The notes beneath the pieces are model-generated. The model was not told the origin of the DNA. It searched no databases and saw only the letters and a list, made by a program, of their open reading frames with translations. Shown one piece after another: positions 26,991-36,045 of a stretch of 62,331 nt of DNA; positions within the stretch are counted from its first letter, which is position 1, and each line of letters opens with the position of its first letter. The translations under genes were made by a program, and so were the position numbers. This DNA is from an uncultured Clostridium sp. (GTDB lineage Bacteria; Bacillota; Clostridia; Clostridiales; Clostridiaceae), in assembly GCF_900769625.1 (NCBI RefSeq), contig NZ_CAAGHK010000012.1, forward strand, positions 1-62,331, in the 5' to 3' direction.

Positions 26991-27506
26991 TTATGATGTT
27001 TTGTTTGCAATGAGTTCATTTACTTCAAATTTTACAAAACGTAGTATTTTATCTGTAAATTTAAGAAATTCAGCATTAGTTAGATCAAGGTTGCCGTGAC
27101 CATTACTAATATAAGTTAATGGGATTGTATTATTTTTTATGGCAAGCTTTAATGAAGACTCTAATTCTGTGTCATTACTGGATAGTTTATTAAAATTAAT
27201 TTTGAATTCACAAAGCTTAATAAGATTTTCAATTACTTCGATTGTATTAATATCATCAGATAGATATTTTTCATATGCATCATTATCAGAATTATTGATA
27301 TTCAGCAGGTCACTGAGATCAACATTTAGTATAGAAGCTATTCTCCTTAGTGTTGCAGCATTTGGTTCTCTGTTGTTATTTTCGTAATTAGAGTAAGTTG
27401 AAGATGGCATATTTAACTTTTTTGCCATATCTTTTTGAGATATATTTTTTTCTTTACGAATTTTCTTTATATTGTTACCCACTTTTATTATCTCATTAAT
27501 TCCCAT
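26991..27506 (-). CDS. XRE-family transcriptional regulator
   Basis: A 171-aa DNA-binding protein. The N-terminal Cro/C1 helix-turn-helix (about residues 9-65: IKKIRKEKNISQKDMAKKLNMPSSTYSNYENNNREPN) is clear. The C-terminal 100 residues are acidic and helical with no recognisable enzymatic motif and probably mediate dimerisation or ligand sensing. A 33-bp palindrome lies 57 bp upstream. It diverges from the membrane-protein gene at 27769. Confidence 0.9.
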   Translation of the reverse strand: MGINEIIKVGNNIKKIRKEKNISQKDMAKKLNMPSSTYSNYENNNREPNAATLRRIASILNVDLSDLLNINNSDNDAYEKYLSDDINTIEVIENLIKLCEFKINFNKLSSNDTELESSLKLAIKNNTIPLTYISNGHGNLDLTNAEFLKFTDKILRFVKFEVNELIANKTS

Positions 27507-27563
27507 CTGCTTTTCACCCTCCTACAATAAAATGGCAATATATGTATATTATATCATAGAAAT

Positions 27564-27596
27564 TATGTAATGATTAAAATTTTTAATCATTACATA
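27564..27596. promoter_or_regulatory. 33-bp palindrome, candidate operator
   Basis: Two 16-bp arms (TATGTAATGATTAAAA and its exact complement) around a single T. It lies in the divergent gap between the XRE gene and the 27769 gene, nearer the regulator. It could be an operator; a terminator is less likely at this place. Confidence 0.55.
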
Positions 27597-27768
27597 TGTG
27601 CATATATCATATAGAGTTACCATTAGCTTTGTAAATATCTATAAAAACTATGTTAATTAACCAATAAATATATGAAAACTATGTATTTTTATTGTATAAT
27701 GAAATCGTATAAATAAAAAATAAAGTTTAGTTATAGTTAATTTTATACTTAGAGGGGATGGTAGTATT

Positions 27769-28239
27769 ATGGAGGTATTTTTAGAACAATTTATTGCGTG
27801 TGATAAGAACAAAGATACGATGAAGAATGTTAAGGCTATAGCGATTGCTATAGTAATTGCTGGATTGCCAATATTTTTTCTTGTGTCACCAATAGTAGCG
27901 CTTTTAATACAGATAGCTGCAATTGCATATTTCTTTATTACATATTATTCATTTGTAGATTATGAATATGAACTGTTTAATGGAAATATAGATGTAAGTA
28001 AGATATATGGGAGGAGTAAAAGAAAACTTGCTAAAAAGATAGCTAACGAAGATATTGAACTGGTTTATGAATCTACAAATAACATAAATAGTAAGCAGGC
28101 ATTATTTAATAAGAATATAAAAGGATTGAAGGTATATACTTTCCAATTTAAAGATGGTAAAAAAGTTCAGCTTGCTTTAAATGAAGAACTTGAAAAGATA
28201 GTTAAGATCGTTTATAGAGGAAAAATGGAATTAATATAA
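27769..28239 (+). CDS. Conserved two-helix membrane protein of unknown function
   Basis: A 156-aa protein. Residues about 1-20 are soluble (EVFLEQFIACDKNKDTMKN), then two adjacent membrane helices (about 24-64), then a soluble C-terminal part with DYEYELFNGNIDVSKIYGRSKRKLAKKI. It resembles the clostridial DUF6106 group as I remember it, but I cannot confirm this. GAGGGGATGG precedes the ATG; a TATAAT box lies near 27697. It has its own terminator. Confidence 0.7.
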   Translation: MEVFLEQFIACDKNKDTMKNVKAIAIAIVIAGLPIFFLVSPIVALLIQIAAIAYFFITYYSFVDYEYELFNGNIDVSKIYGRSKRKLAKKIANEDIELVYESTNNINSKQALFNKNIKGLKVYTFQFKDGKKVQLALNEELEKIVKIVYRGKMELI

Positions 28240-28240
28240 T

Positions 28241-28284
28241 AAAAAATAGTTTCTTTGTTAAGATAACAAGGAAACTATTTTTTA
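28241..28284 (+). terminator. Terminator after the 27769 gene
   Basis: AAAAAATAGTTTC pairs with GAAACTATTTTTT, with inner TGTTA/TAACA. Confidence 0.9.
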
Positions 28285-28552
28285 TTGTATATAAATTCAT
28301 TTTTTATATAAAATTTATCTATGAGATGAATGAAATTCTATATAGTGTACAATCATAATATTTAATGGAACTGGTATCATAAAAATAAAACAAATAAAAA
28401 AAATTTACAAATATCATCAGTGGAAAATTAATAAAGAATAATAACATTGTAAAAAATAAGTATAATTAAAGCTGAAAAATAAGAAATAATTGCTTAAGTA
28501 ATAAAATGATTGTTAATTATGTAAAAAACAAAATAAAAATATTAAAAATATA

Positions 28553-28609
28553 TTGACATAACATATATGGAATTGATATCATATTTTTATGAAAACGATT
28601 TTCGAAAAT
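28553..28609 (+). promoter_or_regulatory. Sucrose operon promoter and LacI-type operator
   Basis: TTGACA at 28553-28558 and TATCAT at 28577-28582 (18-bp spacing) are followed at 28591-28609 by GAAAACGATTTTCGAAAAT, two overlapping palindromes with the central CG typical of LacI/ScrR operators. It lies where a repressor would block transcription. The rest of the 28285-28552 gap shows no gene. Confidence 0.65.
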
Positions 28610-28631
28610 TAATTTTTAGGAGAATATGTTT

Positions 28632-28904
28632 ATGAGTAAAGAGCAAGTAGTATCAAAACAAATCTTGGAACATATTGGTGGAAAAGAAAATATCAAATCA
28701 ATTGAACATTGAGCAATTAGATTAAGAATTATCGTAAATGATAAAGACAAAATAAATGAAAAAGCGATAGAGAACATTGATGGAGTAAAAGGGAAGTTCT
28801 TTGCAGCTGATCAATACCAAATAATTTTAGGAACAGGATTTGTAAATAAGGTTTATGCCGAAATAGTTGGTGGATCAGAAAATTTAGCAAACAGTAGGAA
28901 CTAA
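28632..28904 (+). pseudogene. scrA: Sucrose PTS IIB domain with UGA at the active-site cysteine (scrA remnant)
   Basis: Translation from the ATG at 28632 (behind AGGAG) gives a complete glucose/sucrose-type EIIB domain of about 90 residues: EHIGGKENIKSIEH, then TGA at 28710-28712, then AIRLRIIVNDKDKINEKAIENIDGVKGKFFAADQYQIILGTGFVNKVY. In relatives the stop position is the phosphorylated Cys of H-C-A-T-R-L-R. The large IIC membrane domain that normally follows is absent; a stop comes after NSRN. The upstream promoter, operator and downstream scrR-scrB-scrK remain. A decayed gene is the simplest view. Confidence 0.82.
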
Positions 28905-29036
28905 TTTTTATTTATTTACTGAAGTATTAACTATATGAACTGGTTTAAGTTATTGGGTTTTGGTAGAATTTTGAATTATGTATTGTTTTTGTAAGACTAT
29001 ATAATTATAGTAATGAAAGCTTATGTGGAGGTAAAA

Positions 29037-30032
29037 ATGAGGCAGAAAGTTACAATTCAAGATATTGCTAATATGGTTAATGTATCAAAAAGCAGTGTTT
29101 CAAGATATTTAAACAATGGATATGTGAGTGAGGAAAATGCAAAAAAAATAAAAGAAGCTATTGAAAAAACTGGGTTTGAAACTAATTTTTTTGCAAAGAG
29201 GTTAAAGACAAAAAGAAGCGGGCTTATAGGTATTGTTATTCCTAGAATTAATTCTGTTACTGGTGGTGAACTGCTTACTGGAATTAACAGGAGATTAGAA
29301 GAAAATAATTATCAAGGTATTATTTTAATAAGTGAGCTGAGTATTGAAAAAGAGCTTGCAAATATAAGAAGTCTTTCACAACAAGGCGTTGATGGAATAA
29401 TTATAAACTCTATTGCAATTACAAAAGAGCATATTAAATTGATAAGCAGACTAAACATTCCTGTTATTTTTACAGGGCAGGAAAGTGAATATGTAAATTC
29501 CATTAAAATTGATGACTACAAAGCAGGTAGTGTTCTTGGAAATTATTTTAAAGAAAAGGGACATAAAAAAGTAGTATTTGCTGGAGTGACAGCAGATGAT
29601 GAAGCTGTTGGTATAGAACGTAAAAAAGGCTTTATCGAATCGTTTGAAAATGATAATGACGGATGCAGTGTAGAATTTGTTGAGACAGGATTCTCATTTA
29701 AAAAATCATATGAGATGGCATCTGAAATTTTAAAATATAAGCCTACAGCAGTAGCATGTGCAACTGATAATATATGCTTAGGAATACTCAGATATTTACA
29801 TGAAAATAATATAAAAGTACCAGAAGAAGTTTCTGTAGCTGGATTTGGAGGTTACGAAATAAGTAGTGTAACATATCCAGCACTAACAACAGTAGCTTTT
29901 AATTATCAACTAACTGGTGAAAAAACAGCGCAAGGAATATTAGATTTAATTGAAGGTAAGGAATTAGATGATAAAAGTGAAATACCATTGAATCTAATTG
30001 AGCGAGAAAGTGTTGGAGCTTTAAAAAAATAG
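29037..30032 (+). CDS. scrR: LacI-family sucrose operon repressor
   Basis: A 331-aa repressor. The N-terminal LacI HTH (VTIQDIANMVNVSKSSVSRYLNNGYVS) is followed by the hinge and a periplasmic-binding-protein-like effector domain ending in the usual TTVAFNYQLTGEKTA. The ATG at 29037 behind GTGGAGG is preferred over an upstream ATG at 29013. In this family the effector is often fructose or a phosphorylated sugar. Gene context (scrA remnant, scrB, scrK) sets its target. Confidence 0.88.
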   Translation: MRQKVTIQDIANMVNVSKSSVSRYLNNGYVSEENAKKIKEAIEKTGFETNFFAKRLKTKRSGLIGIVIPRINSVTGGELLTGINRRLEENNYQGIILISELSIEKELANIRSLSQQGVDGIIINSIAITKEHIKLISRLNIPVIFTGQESEYVNSIKIDDYKAGSVLGNYFKEKGHKKVVFAGVTADDEAVGIERKKGFIESFENDNDGCSVEFVETGFSFKKSYEMASEILKYKPTAVACATDNICLGILRYLHENNIKVPEEVSVAGFGGYEISSVTYPALTTVAFNYQLTGEKTAQGILDLIEGKELDDKSEIPLNLIERESVGALKK

Positions 30033-30059
30033 AACCATAAATTAAGAAAAGAGGTAGTT

Positions 30060-31517
30060 ATGACGAATATATATGAAAAAATCAAAGAGGATTTAAATAA
30101 TTATTATAACAGCAATGACAGCAATATATGGAGAAATAGAAATCATATTGAAATGCCTTTTGGTTTAGTTAATGATCCTAATGGATTAAGCTTTTTTGAT
30201 GGAAAGTATCATATCTTCTATCAATGGAATCCATTTGGATGTGAACACAAAACTAAACACTGGGGCTTAGTTAAAACTACTGATTTTGTGAATTTTACTA
30301 AACCAGAAATAATATTAAAACCTGAAGACTGGTTCGATAAGAACGGTGTTTATTCAGGTGGAGCTTATGTAAGAGATGATACTTTAAAATTATTTTATAC
30401 AGGCAATGTCAAAGATGAAAATAATAATAGAGAATCTTATCAGTGTATAGCGGACTACAATAAAGATGGTACTTTTGCAAAAAAGGGACCTGTAATACCA
30501 AAGCAGCCAGAAGGGTATACAGCACATTTCAGAGATCCTATGGTATTTGTAAATGACGGAATTTACTATATGGTTCTTGGTGTTCAAAGAGAAAATTTAA
30601 CTGGTGCAGCTTTAATATATAAATCAGAAGATATAGAAAAATGGGAAATTGTTGGAGAACTAAAAACTGAGATGAATGATTTTGGTTTTATGTGGGAATG
30701 TCCTAATATCGTAAAAGTAAGTGATGATAAATATGCATTTTTATTCTCGCCTCAAGGTTTAGAAGCAGAAGAATTTAAAAATCAAAATATATATCAGTCA
30801 GGATATGTAATAGGAGAATTAGATTTCAATGTTCCAGAATTAAAAAATCACAGTGAATTTAAAGAAATTGACATGGGATTTGATTTTTATGCACCTCAGG
30901 TGTTTACTCATGCTGGAAAGAACATAATGATTGGATGGATTGGAATGCCTGACAAGGATTCTGAGTATCCAAGTGCTCAAAATGGAGGATGGATGTTTCC
31001 ATTAACATTACCTAGAGTTGTTGAATATAAAGATAATGTTTTATATCAAAAACCTCTTAAGGAAGTAGAAAACTTAAGAGAAAAACAGATTGTAGGCATA
31101 AGAGATTTAATATCTGATGATTACATACTTGATTTAGATTCAAGAAATGTAGAAGTAGACTTAGATTTATCTTTAGATGAATCTAATAAAAAAATAGAAG
31201 TAAAATTTAGATTTAATGATGAATATATAAGCTTAACTTATGATAAAGAAAGTGAAGTTTGTATTTTAGATAGAAACAATATGGAACTTGGCGGAAGAGG
31301 AATAAGAAAGTTCAAGTTAAAAGGCGATAAGTCTTTAAAACTGCACATGTTTATTGATAACTCTGTCATGGAAATATATTATCAAGATGGTTTAGAAACA
31401 ACTACATTAATGTATTTCCCTAAGTTTAATGATTTTAAATTAGAAATAAAAAATGATAATAAATTAAAAATAAATAGATTAAATATTTGGAGTTTAAAGG
31501 GGATTAAATATGAATAA
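30060..31517 (+). CDS. scrB: Sucrose-6-phosphate hydrolase (GH32)
   Basis: Cytoplasmic invertase-type enzyme, 485 aa, splitting sucrose 6-phosphate into glucose 6-phosphate and fructose. GH32 motifs: nucleophile D39 in LVNDPNGL, FRDPMV near residue 157 (transition-state Asp) and the acid/base Glu in WECPN near 212. A C-terminal beta-sandwich follows (about 350-485). It overlaps scrK by 8 bp. Because the PTS gene upstream is broken, its substrate must now come from another transporter. Confidence 0.96.
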   Translation: MTNIYEKIKEDLNNYYNSNDSNIWRNRNHIEMPFGLVNDPNGLSFFDGKYHIFYQWNPFGCEHKTKHWGLVKTTDFVNFTKPEIILKPEDWFDKNGVYSGGAYVRDDTLKLFYTGNVKDENNNRESYQCIADYNKDGTFAKKGPVIPKQPEGYTAHFRDPMVFVNDGIYYMVLGVQRENLTGAALIYKSEDIEKWEIVGELKTEMNDFGFMWECPNIVKVSDDKYAFLFSPQGLEAEEFKNQNIYQSGYVIGELDFNVPELKNHSEFKEIDMGFDFYAPQVFTHAGKNIMIGWIGMPDKDSEYPSAQNGGWMFPLTLPRVVEYKDNVLYQKPLKEVENLREKQIVGIRDLISDDYILDLDSRNVEVDLDLSLDESNKKIEVKFRFNDEYISLTYDKESEVCILDRNNMELGGRGIRKFKLKGDKSLKLHMFIDNSVMEIYYQDGLETTTLMYFPKFNDFKLEIKNDNKLKINRLNIWSLKGIKYE

Positions 31518-32457
31518 AAATGTATTTTGTATAGGTGAATTATTAATCGACATGGTATGTGTTGATAACAAAGGTCTAAAAGACGGTGAAAAGTTTGAAA
31601 AGAAGGCTGGAGGAGCGCCGGCAAATGTTGCGGCTGCAATAACTAAATTAGAAGGAAATGCTGCTTTTTTAGGTCAGGTTGGAGATGATTTCTTTGGCAA
31701 ATTCTTAGTTCAAATATTAAAGGATTTAAACATAAATACAGAAATGACTGTAGAAAAAGGAAGCACTACAATGGCATTGGTAGGAATTGATGCTGATGGA
31801 GAACGTAACTTTGATTTCTTAAGAGGAAGTGATGGAGAATATTCTTTTGAGAATGTTGATACATCAAAAATAAATACAAGTGACATAATTCACTTTGGGT
31901 CAGCAACAGGATTCTTAGATGGTGAATTAAAGAAGACTTATTTCAAATTATTAGATTACGCAAAAGAAAATAATATATATGTATCTTTTGACCCTAACTA
32001 CAGAGATGCTTTAATTAAGGATGATATGTTAGCACAGTTCGTAGAAGACAGCAAAGCATTTTTAAGACATAGTGATTTTACTAAGTTAAGTGATGAAGAA
32101 TTAACATTAATAACTGGTGAAAAAGATTTAGATGCTGGAGTTAAGGCATTACATGACTTAGGTGTTAAAGTTGTTACAATAACATTAGGTTCGAAAGGAA
32201 CTTACTTAAGTGTTGCTGGTAAAAATACAATAATACCATCAATAAAGATCAAACAAGTTGATTCAACTGGAGCAGGAGATTCATTTGTTGGTGCAGTATT
32301 AAAGCAGGTTTCTGATATAGAAGATAAAAAGAATATTAGTCTGGACAAATGGAAAGAAATTATAGCATTTGCTAATAAAGTAGGTGCAATAACTTGTACT
32401 AATTATGGTGCAATAGCTTCAATGCCAACATTATCTGAGATTAATGCAATTCAATAA
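31510..32457 (+). CDS. scrK: Fructokinase (PfkB/ribokinase family)
   Basis: A 315-aa cytoplasmic kinase of the ribokinase fold, phosphorylating the fructose released by ScrB. Substrate motif GGAPANVAAAITKLEGN near residue 33 and the anion-hole/catalytic DSTGAGDSFVGAV near 255 (catalytic Asp in GAGD). Its start lies inside the end of scrB, and a strong terminator follows. Confidence 0.93.
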   Translation: MNKNVFCIGELLIDMVCVDNKGLKDGEKFEKKAGGAPANVAAAITKLEGNAAFLGQVGDDFFGKFLVQILKDLNINTEMTVEKGSTTMALVGIDADGERNFDFLRGSDGEYSFENVDTSKINTSDIIHFGSATGFLDGELKKTYFKLLDYAKENNIYVSFDPNYRDALIKDDMLAQFVEDSKAFLRHSDFTKLSDEELTLITGEKDLDAGVKALHDLGVKVVTITLGSKGTYLSVAGKNTIIPSIKIKQVDSTGAGDSFVGAVLKQVSDIEDKKNISLDKWKEIIAFANKVGAITCTNYGAIASMPTLSEINAIQ

Positions 32458-32474
32458 TAATAATAAAAGTAAAA

Positions 32475-32509
32475 AAACTACCTGTTTAGAATTACTAGAC
32501 AGGTAGTTT
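32475..32509 (+). terminator. Terminator of the sucrose operon
   Basis: A 15-bp perfect stem AAACTACCTGTTTAG / CTAGACAGGTAGTTT, 18 bp after scrK. The T tail is short and is followed at once by a second hairpin. Confidence 0.8.
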
Positions 32510-32536
32510 CAGGGTGTCGACTTTGTCGACACCCTG
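32510..32536. repeat. GC-rich perfect hairpin after the sucrose terminator
   Basis: A 12-bp perfect stem CAGGGTGTCGAC / GTCGACACCCTG with a TTT loop; each arm contains GTCGAC. Its base composition differs sharply from the surroundings and it lacks a T run. Confidence 0.75.
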
Positions 32537-32770
32537 GATTTAATTAGAAAAATTAAATTATATAAATATTTAGTACAAAAAAATAATTTTAAAATAGCTG
32601 TATTATCTATAACAGATGAAGAATTAAATTCAATTGTAGAAGCTGAATTAAATGCTTTAAAAAAGGTAAAAGCTACAATAACTACTGAATCAAGTGATAA
32701 ACAGACTGCTGTTGTTAAAATAAAAACTAATTATGTTAAAATAACAGAAGTTATTGCTGCTAACTTCTGA
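32537..32770 (+). pseudogene. C-terminal fragment of a lipoprotein-like gene
   Basis: An open frame without a start codon or ribosome site encodes KIAVLSITDEELNSIVEAEL...AVVKIKTNYVKITEV and ends in TGA. The alternating pattern resembles the C-terminal part of clostridial DUF5105-type lipoproteins; this is remembered similarity only. The 5' part is gone, apparently cut at the GC-rich hairpin. Confidence 0.45.
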
Positions 32771-32807
32771 TAAAAAGGTGAAATTAAATAATGTTAATTT
32801 TAAAGAT

Positions 32808-32836
32808 GTAGTTCGATTAATATCGAACTGCTTTTT
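32808..32836 (+). terminator. Terminator after the lipoprotein fragment
   Basis: GTAGTTCGAT pairs with ATCGAACTGC and is followed by TTTTT. The remaining gap to the adhE promoter (32837-33051) is AT-rich with nothing recognised. Confidence 0.85.
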
Positions 32837-33051
32837 ATTTGAAAAATTGATAAAAAAATAACAATTATATTTAAAAAGGAATAAAAGTAAAATAAAGGAT
32901 GATTATAAAATAACAAAGTTGAACAAATTATTTAATTTTCAGAAAATATTTTAAATTGAGAAATATAGCATAAATACGAGGCTTATGGCATATTATTATT
33001 AATATATTCAAAGAAAATAATTCAATTCAACTAAAAAATATTAAAAAAAGT

Positions 33052-33080
33052 TTGACAAAAAATAAACAATATACTACAAT
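33052..33080 (+). promoter_or_regulatory. adhE promoter
   Basis: TTGACA and TACAAT separated by 17 bp, with a leader of about 115 nt before adhE. Confidence 0.75.
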
Positions 33081-33093
33081 AAGCTTGTGAGAT

Positions 33094-33111
33094 GTGTTAA
33101 AAAAATAACAA
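33094..33111. promoter_or_regulatory. Probable Rex (redox repressor) site
   Basis: GTGTTAA-AAAA-ATAACAA matches the Rex consensus TTGTTAA-N4-TTAACAA at all but two positions. It lies just downstream of the adhE -10 box, where binding would block initiation. Rex control of adhE genes is established in clostridia. Confidence 0.7.
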
Positions 33112-33201
33112 ACATCAAACATTTATATTAAGGAAACAATAAACACATAAAACTTGAATTAAAGAAAATTAAGATAGATTTATTATTTGGAGGAATTATA
33201 A

Positions 33202-35829
33202 ATGAAAGTTACAAATGCTCAAGAATTAACACAAAGAATCGCTGAACTTAGAAAAGCACAAAAACAATTTGCAGAATTTACACAAGAACAAGTAGATGCA
33301 ATTTTTAGAGCAGCAGCGTTAGCAGCTAACCACAACAGAATAAGACTAGCTAAAATGGCTGTAGAAGAAACAGGAATGGGAATAGTTGAAGATAAGGTTA
33401 TAAAGAACCACTTCGCTGCTGAATATATATATAACAAATATAAAGACATGAAAACTTGTGGTGTTTTAGAAGAAGACAACACTTATGGAGTTACAAAAGT
33501 AGCTGAACCAATCGGAGTTATCGCTGCTATCGTTCCAACTACAAACCCAACATCAACAGCAATATTTAAGACATTAATAGCATTAAAGACTAGAAATGCA
33601 ATAATCATTTCTCCACATCCAAGAGCTAAGAATTCTACAATAGAAGCTGCAAAAGTAGTTTTAGAAGCAGCAGTTAAAGCTGGAGCTCCAGAAGGAATAA
33701 TCGGATGGATAGATCAACCTTCAGTTGAATTATCACAAAACGTTATGGCTGAATCAGACATAATATTAGCAACAGGTGGTCCTGCAATGGTTAAGGCTGC
33801 TTACTCATCAGGAAGACCAGCTTTAGGAGTTGGAGCAGGAAATACTCCAGCAATCATCGATGAAACAGCTGACATAAAGATGGCTGTAAACTCAATTCTT
33901 ATGTCTAAGACATTTGATAACGGAGTTATCTGTGCATCAGAACAATCAATACTTGTAGTAGAAGAAAAATACGAAGAAGTTAAGAAAGAATTAGACTTAA
34001 GAGGAGCTTATATCCTTAAAGGTGAAGAAGTAGATAAAGTAAGAAAGATCATCTTAAACGAAAAAGGCGGATTAAATGCTGACATGGTTGGTCAATCTGC
34101 TTACAAAATAGCTAAAATGGCAGGAGTTAACGTTCCAGAAAGCGCTAAAGTTTTAGTTGGAGAAGTTACTTCAGTAGAATTAGAAGAACCATTCTCACAC
34201 GAAAAATTATCTCCAGTACTTGCTATGTACAAAGTTAAGAACTTTGAAGAAGGTCTAGAAAAGGCTGACAGATTAATAGAATTAGGTGGATTAGGTCATA
34301 CATCAATTCTTTACACTGATGAAATTAAATGTAAAGACAGAGTAATGGCATTCGGACACAAAATGAAGACTGCTAGAACATTAATAAACATGCCAGCATC
34401 TCAAGGAGCTATTGGTGATTTATTTAACTTTAAGTTAGCACCATCTTTAACTCTTGGATGTGGATCATGGGGTGGAAACTCAGTTTCTGAAAATGTTGGT
34501 CCTAAACATTTAATAAACATTAAGTCTATTGCTAAAAGGAGAGAAAATATGCTTTGGTTCAGAGTTCCAGAAAAAACTTACTTTAAATATGGTTGTTTAC
34601 CAATAGCTTTAGAAGAATTAGCTGAAATGGGTAAAAAGAAAGCATTTATCGTAACAGACAAGGTATTATTTGACTTAGGATATACTGATAAGATTACAGA
34701 TGTATTATCAGCACACGGAATTCAATACAAAATATTCTGCGATGTTGAGCCAGATCCAACTTTAAGATGTGCAAGAGCTGGAGCTAAGGAAATGTTAAGC
34801 TTCAACCCAGACGTTGTAATTTCACTTGGTGGTGGATCAGCAATGGATGCTGCTAAAATCATGTGGGTTATGTATGAACATCCAGAAGTATCATTCGAAG
34901 ATTTAGCAATGACATTCATGGATATCAGAAAGAGAATATATAAATTCCCAACAATGGGTCAAAAAGCTATGATGGTAGCTATAGCAACTTCAGCTGGTAC
35001 AGGTTCAGAAGTTACTCCATTTGCAGTTATCACTGACGAAGAAGCAGGAGTAAAATATCCATTAGCTGACTATGAATTAACTCCAGATATGGCAATTGTA
35101 GATCCAGAATTAATGATGACTTCACCAAAAGGATTAACTGCTTGTGCTGGTATTGACGTATTAGTTCATGCTATGGAAGCTTATGTTTCAATAATGGCAA
35201 CTGAATTTACAAATGGAATGGCACTTGAAGCAATCAAATTAGTATTTGATTACTTACCATTAGCATACAATGAAGGAACAACTAACGTTGTAGCTAGAGA
35301 AAAAATGGCTAATGCATCATGTATAGCTGGTATGGCATTCTCTAATGCATTCTTAGGAATTTGTCACTCAATGGCTCATAAGTTAGGTTCATTCCATCAC
35401 TTACCACACGGTATGGCTAACTCATTATTATTAAAAGAAGTAATCAAGTTCAATGCTACTGAAGCACCAACTAAGCAAGGAGCATTTGCACAATACAAAT
35501 ATCCAGAAGCTGTAGCTAGATATGCTAAAATAGCTGATCATTTAGGATTAGGTGGAAAGACTGAAGCTGAAAAAGTAGAATTATTACTTAAGGCTATCGA
35601 AGAATTACAAAGAAAAGTTGGAATGCCAATGACTATAAAAGATGCTGGTGTTGATGAAGATAAATTTAGAGCAGAATTAGATGAAATGGTTGAGCAAGCA
35701 TTTGATGATCAATGTACAGGTGCAAACCCAAGATATCCATTAATGAGAGAATTAAAGGAAATGTACCTAAATGCATATGGTGTTAAGGCTGTTGAAAATA
35801 AAGAAAAGAAAGATAATAAAAAGAAATAG
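33202..35829 (+). CDS. adhE: Bifunctional aldehyde/alcohol dehydrogenase
   Basis: An 875-aa two-domain enzyme that reduces acyl-CoA to aldehyde and then alcohol with NADH. The N-terminal CoA-acylating aldehyde dehydrogenase (about 1-440) has catalytic C244 in DNGVICASEQS. The C-terminal iron alcohol dehydrogenase (about 455-860) has GGGSAMDAAK and the metal-binding histidines in CHSMAHKLGSFHHLPHGMAN. It resembles the AdhE/AdhE2 proteins of solventogenic clostridia, so ethanol and butanol formation are both possible. The basic Lys-rich tail KEKKDNKKK is unusual. Codon use is strongly biased, implying high expression. Confidence 0.97.
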   Translation: MKVTNAQELTQRIAELRKAQKQFAEFTQEQVDAIFRAAALAANHNRIRLAKMAVEETGMGIVEDKVIKNHFAAEYIYNKYKDMKTCGVLEEDNTYGVTKVAEPIGVIAAIVPTTNPTSTAIFKTLIALKTRNAIIISPHPRAKNSTIEAAKVVLEAAVKAGAPEGIIGWIDQPSVELSQNVMAESDIILATGGPAMVKAAYSSGRPALGVGAGNTPAIIDETADIKMAVNSILMSKTFDNGVICASEQSILVVEEKYEEVKKELDLRGAYILKGEEVDKVRKIILNEKGGLNADMVGQSAYKIAKMAGVNVPESAKVLVGEVTSVELEEPFSHEKLSPVLAMYKVKNFEEGLEKADRLIELGGLGHTSILYTDEIKCKDRVMAFGHKMKTARTLINMPASQGAIGDLFNFKLAPSLTLGCGSWGGNSVSENVGPKHLINIKSIAKRRENMLWFRVPEKTYFKYGCLPIALEELAEMGKKKAFIVTDKVLFDLGYTDKITDVLSAHGIQYKIFCDVEPDPTLRCARAGAKEMLSFNPDVVISLGGGSAMDAAKIMWVMYEHPEVSFEDLAMTFMDIRKRIYKFPTMGQKAMMVAIATSAGTGSEVTPFAVITDEEAGVKYPLADYELTPDMAIVDPELMMTSPKGLTACAGIDVLVHAMEAYVSIMATEFTNGMALEAIKLVFDYLPLAYNEGTTNVVAREKMANASCIAGMAFSNAFLGICHSMAHKLGSFHHLPHGMANSLLLKEVIKFNATEAPTKQGAFAQYKYPEAVARYAKIADHLGLGGKTEAEKVELLLKAIEELQRKVGMPMTIKDAGVDEDKFRAELDEMVEQAFDDQCTGANPRYPLMRELKEMYLNAYGVKAVENKEKKDNKKK

Positions 35830-35894
35830 TACCAATTATACTACTACTGAATTTCATTACTACTGAATTTAATTATACAAATTAGACATTTGGA

Positions 35895-35927
35895 AACTCT
35901 CATAGAAGAATCTATGAGAGTTTTTTG
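35895..35927 (+). terminator. adhE terminator
   Basis: AACTCTCATAGA pairs with TCTATGAGAGTT and is followed by TTTT. Confidence 0.92.
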
Positions 35928-36045
35928 TATTTTCAAATTTAGAGATAAAATAAAAAATTAGCAATTTAACGACAAATAATATTTATAAATAAAAGTAGAA
36001 ATGTAAAATAATTAATAGAATATTTGTATTTAGGGGGAATTGAAA

